From Brucella pseudintermedia (GTDB taxonomy: Bacteria; Pseudomonadota; Alphaproteobacteria; Rhizobiales; Rhizobiaceae): a stretch of 64,000 bases of DNA. The stretch lies in assembly GCF_042697365.1 (NCBI RefSeq), contig NZ_CP137604.1, one strand, 5' to 3'. Positions 34,947-43,188 of the stretch are shown here, one piece after another (position 1 is the stretch's first letter; each line of letters starts with the position of its first letter). The notes under the pieces are model-generated. The model was not told the DNA's origin and did not search any database. It saw nothing but the letters and a program-made list of their open reading frames with translations. The position numbers were made by a program, and so were the translations under genes.

Positions 34947-35243
34947 TTATGCCGTGAAATGGCGTAGCGCGATCAAAAGCGCTACGCCCGCAAAGAACAT
35001 GGTCATCAAGCTGAACCGCAGCGAAAGCACGATGCAAACCGCGAGCACCAGCAGTTCCCGCCAGCCGTGATCCGAAGCGGGCGCGGCGACAATGGCCGTC
35101 AGAACCGCTGCGGGCACGGCATTGAGTGCCGCCTCCACCCGATAATGCACACGGCTGAAGCGTGACAGGACCAGATGCCCGCCAATACGGGTGAGATAAG
35201 TGCAGAACGCGCCCGCGAGAATAATCCAGATCGTGGTGGACAT
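34947..35243 (-). CDS. azlD: AzlD family branched-chain amino acid exporter subunit
   Basis: This 98-residue protein has four hydrophobic segments (TIWIILAGAFCTYLTRIGGHLVL, ALNAVPAAVLTAIVAAPA, ELLVLAVCIVLSLRF, TMFFAGVALLIALRHF). It matches AzlD, the small partner of AzlC in a branched-chain amino acid exporter. Its start codon directly abuts the azlC stop, so the pair is translated together. Confidence 0.92.
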   Translation of the reverse strand: MSTTIWIILAGAFCTYLTRIGGHLVLSRFSRVHYRVEAALNAVPAAVLTAIVAAPASDHGWRELLVLAVCIVLSLRFSLMTMFFAGVALLIALRHFTA

Positions 35244-35966
35244 TTACGCCTCCCCCTCGCGCGGCTTGGCAATAACCGCCGCAAGAACCACACCGCCCAA
35301 CGCTCCCAATGTTACGTGCCAAGGCGAGCCAACCAGCTTGTAAGCCGCCACCGCGGAAATCGCGCTGACGATGACGACTGGCAGCCAGTTCTGCCGATGG
35401 CGGAAACTCATCACCATGCCGAGAAAATAGATGGGCAGCAGGAAGTCGATGCCAAAGGCATAGGGATCGGTAATGAGATTGCCGAACAACCCGCCGATCA
35501 GCGCTTCGAGAACCCATGTCAAATAAAATGTCAGCCCTAATGCCATATACCAGACGAAAGTGACCGGCTTTCCGGCTTCCGCCCGCTGTTCGACTTCCGC
35601 ATACTGGATATCCACCAGAACGAAAAAGGCCAGCGCCTTCTGCCACAGCTTGAAGTGTCGGATACGCCGCCCCGTGGACGCCGAATAGAGCACGTGCCGG
35701 AAATTGACCGCGAAAATCGACATGACAATCATCCATGGCGCGATGCTCTGGCCGAAAAGATCGAGCCCGACCATCTGGCTGGCGCCTGCATAGATGACGG
35801 CACTCATGAAAACCGCTTCGGCAAGCGACAATCCGTTATCGACAGCAAGGGCGCCAAACAGCAGGCCAAAGGGCGCGCCGGCAACCACAAGCGGAAGTCC
35901 GCGCCGGACACCGTCAACAATATCGGCGCGCGCTGAAGCCCTTCCGGGCCGAAAAGTCTGGTTCAC
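35244..35966 (-). CDS. azlC: AzlC family branched-chain amino acid exporter subunit
   Basis: This 240-residue membrane protein contains the AzlC signature GVRRGLPLVVAGAPFGLLFGALAVDNGLSLAEAVFMSAVIYAGASQMVGLDLFGQ and FAVNFRHVLYSAS, with about six further hydrophobic segments. AzlC and AzlD export branched-chain amino acids. No Lrp-type regulator is adjacent. The 141 bp between azlC and the DUF2461 gene is AT-rich and probably contains the azlCD promoter. Confidence 0.93.
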   Translation of the reverse strand: MNQTFRPGRASARADIVDGVRRGLPLVVAGAPFGLLFGALAVDNGLSLAEAVFMSAVIYAGASQMVGLDLFGQSIAPWMIVMSIFAVNFRHVLYSASTGRRIRHFKLWQKALAFFVLVDIQYAEVEQRAEAGKPVTFVWYMALGLTFYLTWVLEALIGGLFGNLITDPYAFGIDFLLPIYFLGMVMSFRHRQNWLPVVIVSAISAVAAYKLVGSPWHVTLGALGGVVLAAVIAKPREGEA

Positions 35967-36107
35967 GAATATTCACTCCTCCGAATGAAGAGTAGTTATG
36001 AAATTCTGCTGCCAGTTGAAATACGATTTCCCAAAAAATCATACTATTAAACAGCGATGCCGCATTTGCGCATCACTCATGAATTCGGCTGATGCATCCA
36101 TGAATGT

Positions 36108-36812
36108 TCATGATTGTTGCGGAACGGTCTTTTCGATTTTGTGCATCCAGTCGATGAGCGGACGAGCGCGTTCGGTGAAGTCGACAAGGCGATCAGCCAG
36201 ATCGGCACGGGTAATCGTTTCAGGATCGATTTCCATCCGCAAAGAGAAATGCCGATTGCGAATCGCTTCCAGCAGATCATCGTCAGCCACGGCTTCGAAA
36301 CCACGCGGCGTCCGTTTCAGCCGATCATAATCGCTGATCTTCAAACCGTTTTTCTTGAGCTTCGCGACCATGGCGCGAAATTCTTCCGGCTTCTCGACAA
36401 TGGATGTGCGAATGGCCTGAAGCAGTTCTTTCTTCGGCCCCCACCACGCGACACAGGCGTAGCTGTCGCGCACACCCGGCAAGCCGATGCAGACATAGAA
36501 GCACCCGCTCTCGTCCCATTTCGTGCCTGATTGCGACAGTAGGGCGGACAGATGCCGATTATAGGGAGCCTTGTCCTTGGAAAACCGCGTATCGCGCTTG
36601 ATACGGAACTGCGATTTCACCCGGTCTCCCTTGAAGGGCAGACCGGCCTTTTCAAACCGGCTTGTCAGCTCTTCGACGAGATCGCCAAGCGGCTCCTTCA
36701 AGTGCTGCTCGAAAAGATCCTTGTTCTCGACAAACCATTCGCGGCTTTGATGAAAATCCAGAGCTTTCAGAAACGGGATCGCTTTCTCGCCAAAACCGTT
36801 GAACGGGGCCAT
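36108..36812 (-). CDS. DUF2461 domain protein (TIGR02453 family)
   Basis: This 234-residue protein begins FNGFGEKAIPFLKALDFHQSREWFVENKDLFEQHLKEPL, the TIGR02453/DUF2461 hallmark, and includes SQFRIKRDTRFSKDKAPYNRHLS. Function is unknown. Its ATG overlaps the ligA stop by one base (TAATG), so translation is coupled to ligA; a DNA-related role is suggested only by this context. Confidence 0.88.
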   Translation of the reverse strand: MAPFNGFGEKAIPFLKALDFHQSREWFVENKDLFEQHLKEPLGDLVEELTSRFEKAGLPFKGDRVKSQFRIKRDTRFSKDKAPYNRHLSALLSQSGTKWDESGCFYVCIGLPGVRDSYACVAWWGPKKELLQAIRTSIVEKPEEFRAMVAKLKKNGLKISDYDRLKRTPRGFEAVADDDLLEAIRNRHFSLRMEIDPETITRADLADRLVDFTERARPLIDWMHKIEKTVPQQS

Positions 36813-38971
36813 TATTCTTCTCCGACCAGCTTGAACCAGGCATCTTCGTCAATGACTTCGATACCGAGCTCAGATGCCTTGGCGAGCTTGGAGCCCGCCC
36901 CCGGTCCCGCCACCACAAGATCGGTCTTCTTCGATACCGATCCGGCGGTCTTTGCCCCATAGCGTTCGGCCATAGCCTTGGCCTCATCGCGCGACATGCG
37001 CTCCAGGCTGCCGGTAAACACCACAGTCTTGCCCTCAACTGGTGAACCAGTCGCAACCCGCGCTTCTTCATCAAGCGGCGTCACTTCCGCGAGAAGGGCC
37101 GCCAGCACTTCCCGGTTATGCGGCTCGGCATAAAAATCCACGACCGCTTCGGCAACAATGGAACCGATACCCTCAACCGCAATCAGGTCCTGCCAGGCTT
37201 CATTGCCCTTATCGGCACGGTCGCCTTCCTTCGGCGGAACGGCTTCCAGAGCAGCTTTTTCAAACGCGGCATAAGACAGATAGGCCCGCGCGAAACGCTT
37301 GGCATTCACCTCACCCACATGACGGATGCCAAGTCCAAACAAAAAGCGATGCAGGGCAATCTCCCGCCGGTCATTGATCGCATCGTAAAGCTTCTTCACG
37401 GAGGTCGCGCCAAAACCTTCGATGTTCTCCAGCTTCTTGAGAGAACCCGCCTGTCGCTTCTGCAGCGTAAAAATATCGGCAGGGGACTTGATCTTCAGGC
37501 TGTCATCTTCGGCATGGAAGAAGAACTCGACCTGCTTTTCGCCAAGGCCTTCAATATCGAACGCATTGCGCGACACGAAATGGCGAATGCGCTCGACGGC
37601 CTGCGCCGCACAGGTAAGACCGCCGGTGCAACGATAGACCGCCTCGCCCTCCTCCCGCACCGCATGGCTGTGACAGACCGGGCATTCATGCGGAAACTGG
37701 AAAGGCGTGGCATCTGCCCGACGCTTCTCCAATACAACATCGACAATCTGGGGAATAACATCGCCTGCGCGCTGCACGATGACCGTATCGCCGATGCGGA
37801 TATCATGCTCATCCGCGCGGATACGCTCGCCCTTGAGACCGATGCCCTTGATATAGTCCTCATTGTGCAGCGTGGCATTGGTGACAACCACGCCGCCGAC
37901 AGTAATCGGCTCCAGTCGCGCAACCGGGGTCATTGCGCCGGTGCGCCCGACCTGAATGTCGATTTTCAGAAGCTTTGTAAACGCCTGTTCTGCCGGAAAC
38001 TTGTGCGCAATTGCCCAACGCGGGCTGCGCGAGCGGAAACCGAGCCGCGTCTGCAAGTCCAGCCGGTCGACCTTGTAGACGACGCCGTCAATATCATAGT
38101 CGAGCTGCGCTCGCTCAAGACCGATGGCGCGGTAATGCGCAATGAGTTCGTCCGCGCTGTGAAGCCGCTTTGTCAAATTATTGACCGGGAAACCCCATTC
38201 GTGGAACGTCTCGACCATGCCCATCTGCGTGTCGGCGGGCATCTCGGACATTTCTCCCCAGGCATAGGCAAAGAATTTCAGCTTGCGGCTCGCCGTCACC
38301 TTGGCGTCAAGCTGGCGCAGCGAACCTGCTGCCGTATTGCGCGGGTTGACATAGGTCTGCTTGCCTTCAGCGGCCATCTGCTCGTTGAGTGCGAGGAAGT
38401 CGCTCTTGGCCATATAGACCTCGCCGCGCACTTCCACGACGGAAGGCGCCCCAGCCGGAAGCCTGTTGGGAATCTCAGCAATGGTGCGGATATTGGCGGT
38501 GACGTTTTCGCCGGTCGTGCCGTCACCGCGCGTCGCGCCGCTGACCAGAACTCCGTTCTCGTAACGGATCGACATGGAAAGCCCGTCGATCTTCGGCTCG
38601 GCGGTAAAAGCGATGGAATTATCCGGCAACTGCCCCAGAAAGCGATAAACGCTGCCGACAAAATCGCGCACGTCCTCATCCGAAAACGCATTGCCGAGCG
38701 AAAGCATCGGACGCGCATGGACAACCGGGGCGAATTTGGAAACCGGCGCAGTGCCGACCCGTAAGGTCGGGCTATCCGCCCGCACCAGATGCGGAAAGCG
38801 AGCTTCGATCGCATCGTTGCGCCGCTTCAGCGCATCATATTCGGCATCCGAAATCTCCGGTCGGTCATTGGCATGATAAAGCTCATCATGATGAGCGATT
38901 TCACGCGCCAGCCGCTCCAGTTCGGAAACAGCTTCAAGCTCGGTCAATGTTTCGACGGGAATATAGGTCAT
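36812..38971 (-). CDS. ligA: NAD-dependent DNA ligase
   Basis: This 719-residue enzyme seals nicks using NAD+. The adenylation domain includes the catalytic lysine in EPKIDGLSMSIRYENG. The four-Cys zinc finger is CPVCHSHAVREEGEAVYRCTGGLTC, helix-hairpin-helix motifs follow, and a BRCT domain starts near VEGKTVVFTGSLERMSRDEA. ATG 38971 (MTYIPVETLTELEA) gives the usual length; in-frame upstream starts at 39010 and 39016 lack ribosome-binding sites. It is the first of a ligA-DUF2461 pair and lies downstream of recN. Confidence 0.96.
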   Translation of the reverse strand: MTYIPVETLTELEAVSELERLAREIAHHDELYHANDRPEISDAEYDALKRRNDAIEARFPHLVRADSPTLRVGTAPVSKFAPVVHARPMLSLGNAFSDEDVRDFVGSVYRFLGQLPDNSIAFTAEPKIDGLSMSIRYENGVLVSGATRGDGTTGENVTANIRTIAEIPNRLPAGAPSVVEVRGEVYMAKSDFLALNEQMAAEGKQTYVNPRNTAAGSLRQLDAKVTASRKLKFFAYAWGEMSEMPADTQMGMVETFHEWGFPVNNLTKRLHSADELIAHYRAIGLERAQLDYDIDGVVYKVDRLDLQTRLGFRSRSPRWAIAHKFPAEQAFTKLLKIDIQVGRTGAMTPVARLEPITVGGVVVTNATLHNEDYIKGIGLKGERIRADEHDIRIGDTVIVQRAGDVIPQIVDVVLEKRRADATPFQFPHECPVCHSHAVREEGEAVYRCTGGLTCAAQAVERIRHFVSRNAFDIEGLGEKQVEFFFHAEDDSLKIKSPADIFTLQKRQAGSLKKLENIEGFGATSVKKLYDAINDRREIALHRFLFGLGIRHVGEVNAKRFARAYLSYAAFEKAALEAVPPKEGDRADKGNEAWQDLIAVEGIGSIVAEAVVDFYAEPHNREVLAALLAEVTPLDEEARVATGSPVEGKTVVFTGSLERMSRDEAKAMAERYGAKTAGSVSKKTDLVVAGPGAGSKLAKASELGIEVIDEDAWFKLVGEE

Positions 38972-39072
38972 AGGCAAAGCAAAACCTGCTGATTCAATTT
39001 TGCTCAACATAACCAAGAAATACGGCTACGCCTACGAAAACAGCGAACTGCATATTGGCTGCTGACAGGCTT

Positions 39073-40752
39073 TTAGATAGCCAGCGCGCTATTCTCGGCA
39101 AGCAGGCGTTCCGCTGCTGCGCGCGCTTCGTCGGTGATGCTGGCGCCGGCCAGCATCCGGGCGATCTCTTCCTGCCGCTCGTCCACGCCTATGGAACGGA
39201 TCGAGGTCGCCATCCGGTCTTCATTGGTTGCTGACTTGGCAATCAGGAAATGTGTGGAGGCACGCGCTGCCACCTGCGGGGCATGTGTCACCGAAAGCAC
39301 CTGCACGCGTCCGGAAAGCCGTGCCAGGCGCTGGCCGATGGCATCCGCCACCGCACCGCCCACGCCGGTATCGATTTCGTCGAATACGAGCGTCGGGGCA
39401 GAGCCGCGATCCGCAAGCGCAACCTTCAGCGCCAGCAGGAAACGCGAAAGCTCACCACCCGAGGCGACCTTCATCATTGGCCCGGCCCGCGTGCCCGGAT
39501 TGGTGCGAACCCAATATTCCACCGTATCGATGCCTTCCGCCGCCCGCGCTTCCGGGTCGGTCGTCATTTCGACGATGAATTCGGCACGCTCAAGCTTGAG
39601 TGCGGGCAGTTCGGCCATCACAGCGGCCTTGAGATGTTCCGCAGTTTCTTTGCGCGAACCGGAGAGCTTGGCCGCAGCCACGTCATAAGCCACCCGCAAT
39701 TCAGCCGCCTGATTTTCAAGCTGGATGAGCTTTTCGGCCCCAGCGTCGAGATCGGCGAGATCGGCATCCATCTTGTCACGTAGCGCGGGCAAGCCTTCCA
39801 CCGCAACGGAATATTTACGTGCCGCAGCGCGCAGAGCAAAAAGCCGTTCCTCGACCTGTTCCAGCACGCGCGGATCGAAATCGATTTCACGCATGGCGTG
39901 ATCGATACCGTCCTGCGCAAGAGCCAGACTGTTGAGTGCTTCGTCGATTGCCTTGCAGACCGGCTCCAGCAGATGCGGCGCTTCGGGAATCTTGCGCTCC
40001 AGACGACGCACAAGGCTTGCCAGCGACGGCACAGGCGAGCCCTGCCCCGACAGCAATTCGCCAGCTTCGTTCACGTCACCGGCGATCTTTTCCGATTTCA
40101 TCATGATCGCGCGACGTTCAGCGAGTTCTTCCTCTTCGCCGGGTTGCGGATCAAGCTTTGTCAGTTCCTCAACCGACGAGCGCAGATAGTCGCCTTCGCG
40201 CTCAGCCTGCTCGACGCGGGCGCGATGCTTGGCAAGCGCCGTTTCCGCGTCGCGCCAGGCCTTGTGACGCTCGCGGACCACTGCCGCCTCTTGCTCAAGA
40301 CCGCCGAAAGCATCCAGCAATGTACGGTGAAGATCGGTATCGATCAGGGCGCGGTCGTCGTGCTGGCCGTGGATTTCCACCAGCTTGCGCCCGAGATCGC
40401 GAAGAAGCGCGACGCTTGCCGCCTGATCGTTGATGAAGACGCGTGTGCGGCCATCGCCCATCTGCAGACGGCGCAGGATGATGTCGCCATCATCGTCAAA
40501 ACCGTTTTCGCGCAGAAAATTCCGGGCAGGATGTCCGCCCGGCACATCGAATACCGCCGTCACCTGCCCCTGATCGGCACCATGACGCACCAGCGAGGCA
40601 TCGCCACGCGCGCCAAGCGCCAGTGAAAGCGAATCAAGCAGGATGGACTTGCCCGCCCCGGTTTCACCGGTAAGCACAGACAAGCCCGTCTTGAACTCGA
40701 TGTCGAGCCTTTCAATCAGAACAATATCGCGGATCGACAGGTGCGACAGCAT
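39073..40752 (-). CDS. recN: DNA repair protein RecN
   Basis: This 559-residue SMC-like ATPase acts in double-strand break repair. It has an N-terminal Walker A (GETGAGKSILLDSLSLALG), a central helical coiled-coil region, a C-terminal signature SGGELSRFLLALKVALADRG, and Walker B (PTLVFDEIDTGVGG) with the His switch TH in LSVTHAPQVAARA. Only 12 bp separate it from the bamD stop/start boundary, so bamD and recN are co-transcribed, as in many Rhizobiales. Confidence 0.96.
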   Translation of the reverse strand: MLSHLSIRDIVLIERLDIEFKTGLSVLTGETGAGKSILLDSLSLALGARGDASLVRHGADQGQVTAVFDVPGGHPARNFLRENGFDDDGDIILRRLQMGDGRTRVFINDQAASVALLRDLGRKLVEIHGQHDDRALIDTDLHRTLLDAFGGLEQEAAVVRERHKAWRDAETALAKHRARVEQAEREGDYLRSSVEELTKLDPQPGEEEELAERRAIMMKSEKIAGDVNEAGELLSGQGSPVPSLASLVRRLERKIPEAPHLLEPVCKAIDEALNSLALAQDGIDHAMREIDFDPRVLEQVEERLFALRAAARKYSVAVEGLPALRDKMDADLADLDAGAEKLIQLENQAAELRVAYDVAAAKLSGSRKETAEHLKAAVMAELPALKLERAEFIVEMTTDPEARAAEGIDTVEYWVRTNPGTRAGPMMKVASGGELSRFLLALKVALADRGSAPTLVFDEIDTGVGGAVADAIGQRLARLSGRVQVLSVTHAPQVAARASTHFLIAKSATNEDRMATSIRSIGVDERQEEIARMLAGASITDEARAAAERLLAENSALAI

Positions 40753-40764
40753 GTGAGAATCAGC

Positions 40765-41628
40765 TTATGAGCCGCCGCCGGTGATGAGCGCCGAAGCCTT
40801 GGCCAGCCACGAATTGCCATTCTCGCGCGGCTGAAGGCCACCACTCTGCAGAAGCTTGTAGCTGTCCTTGTACCACTGGCTGTCCGGATAGTTCTTGCCG
40901 AGAACCGAAGCGGCCATCTGGGCTTCCGACGTCAGGCCGAGCGCGTAATAGGCTTCCACGAGACGGGCCAGTGCCTCTTCCACCTGGCGGGTGTTGGAAT
41001 ATTCTTCCACCACGCCGCGGAAGCGCTTGATGGCGGCCAGATATTCCTTGCGTTCCAGATAGTAACGGCCAACCTGCATTTCCTTGCCTGCGAGCTGGTC
41101 GCGGGCGACACGGATCTTGGCCTTGGCGTCATCCGTATATTCGGAATCCGGGAAGCGATCGACCACTTCCTGCATCGCGGCGATTGCCCGGCGGCTTGCG
41201 GCCTGATCGCGGGTTACGTCCGGAATCTGGCGGAAGTAGGAAAGACCGATAATGTAATAGGCATAAGCCGATTCAGACGAAGTCGGGTAAAGCGTGTTGT
41301 AACGCTTGGCCATCGAGATCGCTTCTTCGTAATTGCCCTTGCGATAGTTGGTGAAGGCAGCCATCACGAGCGACTTGCGCGCCCATTCGGTGTAAGGATG
41401 CTGGCGGTCGACGGCAGCGAACTTCTTCGCTGCTTCATCAAGGCGACCTGCATCCAGATTGGCGAGACCTTCATTATAGAGCTTGTCGGCAGGATCGATT
41501 GTCTCGACATATTTGGTGAGATCGATGTCGTCGTCCTTGCTGGCACAACCGGCGAGCGGGATAAGAACGGCGATGGCGCCAGTCAGCAGCGCGGTTTTCG
41601 TCACACCCTTGAATTTGAAACTCGTCAT
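40765..41628 (-). CDS. bamD: Outer membrane assembly lipoprotein BamD
   Basis: This 287-residue lipoprotein has a signal peptide with lipobox LAGC (Cys at residue 28). TPR-type repeats follow, including ADKLYNEGLANLDAGRLDEAAKKFAAVDRQHPYTEWARKSLVMAAFTNYRKGNYEEAISMAKRY. BamD is the essential lipoprotein of the BAM complex that inserts outer-membrane beta-barrels. It lies between lpxC (upstream, 398-bp gap) and recN. Confidence 0.95.
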   Translation of the reverse strand: MTSFKFKGVTKTALLTGAIAVLIPLAGCASKDDDIDLTKYVETIDPADKLYNEGLANLDAGRLDEAAKKFAAVDRQHPYTEWARKSLVMAAFTNYRKGNYEEAISMAKRYNTLYPTSSESAYAYYIIGLSYFRQIPDVTRDQAASRRAIAAMQEVVDRFPDSEYTDDAKAKIRVARDQLAGKEMQVGRYYLERKEYLAAIKRFRGVVEEYSNTRQVEEALARLVEAYYALGLTSEAQMAASVLGKNYPDSQWYKDSYKLLQSGGLQPRENGNSWLAKASALITGGGS

Positions 41629-42026
41629 GCGGTCTCCGGCCTTCTGGCAGCGTCATTCCTGTTTGGAGTTGCGTGCTTCTAGCACTGCACGGCTGCTCCA
41701 TCCATACAAAACATTCAGCTCCAGCAAATGTAAGAACATAGCTGACGCTGTTTTGGCCGTCCATAAACCACATGCAGGCGAAATCGGCAATCGTCTAGTG
41801 GCCCGAAATCCGCCGGACGGCACATCGAAACGCGTAACCAGTGTGAATTGTCCCCGGTATTGGCCACCCGCATGGGTAGATACTCCCCGATCAATCCACC
41901 GCGGAACGGCGCACCGACTCAATTGCGAGGTGAACCGGCGAACACGGCCCAATTAAGGCCAAGGGCCGATACCCACGCATTTTCCTGATCAATATCAAAG
42001 CGCCGAGGGAGCAGCGATGTTCGGCT
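41629..42026. other. Intergenic region between lpxC and bamD
   Basis: This 398-bp gap lies between same-strand genes. It includes a GGCCC/GGGCC inverted repeat near 41945-41968 without a T-run, which might be a weak lpxC terminator. I find no tRNA or other RNA gene. A 99-codon open frame here is Arg/Ser-rich and lacks any recognisable domain, so I treat it as spurious. It should contain the bamD promoter, which I cannot place confidently. Confidence 0.5.
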
Positions 42027-42926
42027 TCATGGCAACGAAATCGGATGCTCGGGGCGGATACCGGAAGCCTCGACAATATCGAACGCAGACTTGTCCGAGA
42101 GCAACGCCTTCACCGTTTCCGCGTTTAGCCTGTGGCCGCTGCGATAGGAGCGGAAGCAGCCGATGAACGGCAGGCCTGCCAATGCCAGATCGCCAACAGC
42201 GTCGAGCGTCTTGTGACGGACGAACTCGTCCTTGAAGCGCAAGCCGCCAGGATTGATGACAGAATTATCGTCGCCGATGACAAGTGAATTATCGAGGGAG
42301 GATCCAAGTGCATGGCCGGAAGCCCAAAGACGCTCCACGTCCTTCATGAAACCGAAAGTGCGCGCGGTGGAAAGCTCCTTGCGGAAGGTCGCCTCATCCA
42401 CATCGTCCGCAAATTTCTGTCGGCCGATCAGCGGACATTCGAAATCGATCTCCACCTCAAATCGTGTACCGGCAAAGGGGCGAAATTCCCCCCAGGAACC
42501 GCCGGCTTCCACACGCACCGTTTTCAAAATACGGATAAACCGGCGCTTCGCCTCCTGCGAGACAATACCTGCCTCATCAAAAGCTTCGATAAAACGCGCC
42601 GAAGTCCCATCAAGAATGGGAACTTCCGGGCCATCGACTTCCACGACAAGATTGTCGATGCCGAGAGCGACGATTGCCGCCAACAGATGCTCCACCGTGT
42701 CGATCTTGGACTCTTTCGGTCCAAGGGAGGTGCAGAGGTCCGTTGCGCCGATCTGCGAAACATGGGCCCGGACTTCCGACGCTTTGCCCTTCAGGTCCGA
42801 GCGTTGGAATACGATCCCAGTATCAGCATCCGCCGGGAAAAATGTCGCCGAAGCAGGAGCTCCGCCATGAACGCCGACGCCTGAAAGCGTCACCGCACGA
42901 CCGATTGTCTTTTGATAAGCGCTCAA
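42027..42926 (-). CDS. lpxC: UDP-3-O-acyl-N-acetylglucosamine deacetylase
   Basis: This zinc amidase of about 299 residues catalyses the committed step of lipid A synthesis. Landmarks are SAYQKTIGRAVTLSGVGVHGG, the zinc-ligand region TVEHLLAAIVALGIDNLVVEVDGPEVPILDGTSARF, and the second zinc motif RHKTLDAVGDLALAG with its His and Asp. No ATG fits: the conserved protein begins at a TTG (42926) with GGAAC upstream; the longer frame from 42995 adds 23 non-conserved residues. An IS element lies 262 bp upstream, but about 240 bp of native upstream sequence remains. Confidence 0.93.
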   Translation of the reverse strand: MSAYQKTIGRAVTLSGVGVHGGAPASATFFPADADTGIVFQRSDLKGKASEVRAHVSQIGATDLCTSLGPKESKIDTVEHLLAAIVALGIDNLVVEVDGPEVPILDGTSARFIEAFDEAGIVSQEAKRRFIRILKTVRVEAGGSWGEFRPFAGTRFEVEIDFECPLIGRQKFADDVDEATFRKELSTARTFGFMKDVERLWASGHALGSSLDNSLVIGDDNSVINPGGLRFKDEFVRHKTLDAVGDLALAGLPFIGCFRSYRSGHRLNAETVKALLSDKSAFDIVEASGIRPEHPISLP

Positions 42927-43144
42927 GACAGTTCCAATCTGCTGAATAAAATGAGTGCAGGCCGTCCAAAGGAATTTCAACAGCCGATTTCGCAATTCTT
43001 GCGTCTATATGGATAGATATAGCTAAAATTGCGACAGGAAATACGCGAAGGTTCACAAAACTTGACCCTCGAAACATACCCCGTTTCTCTCAAGATAATA
43101 ATTCGCGCGGCCTGAACAAAATCACGCTTTCTTACCGAAGCGCT

Positions 43145-43162
43145 GTTTCTGTTTACAGAAAC
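43145..43162. repeat. Perfect 8-bp palindrome upstream of lpxC
   Basis: GTTTCTGT-tt-ACAGAAAC sits 4 bp from the duplicated terminator and about 220 bp upstream of lpxC. It could be an operator or an extra stem of a double terminator; the sequence alone does not decide. Confidence 0.5.
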
Positions 43163-43166
43163 GAAA

Positions 43167-43188
43167 AGCCGCGGAATTACCCGCGGCT
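43167..43188 (-). terminator. Left target duplication of the IS; intact terminator copy
   Basis: This 22-bp copy of the ftsZ terminator hairpin (AGCCGCGG stem, GTAATT loop on the minus strand) retains the TTTT run downstream on the minus strand (43163-43166). It therefore still looks like a working terminator, now located after the transposase gene. An identical 22-bp copy flanks the other IS end. Confidence 0.85.

Noticed and set aside
37118..38764. 548-codon plus-strand frame inside ligA
   Set aside because: Antisense shadow of a well-defined DNA ligase gene.
41653..41952. 99-codon minus-strand frame between lpxC and bamD
   Set aside because: No ribosome-binding site, Arg/Ser-rich, no recognisable family; treated as intergenic.
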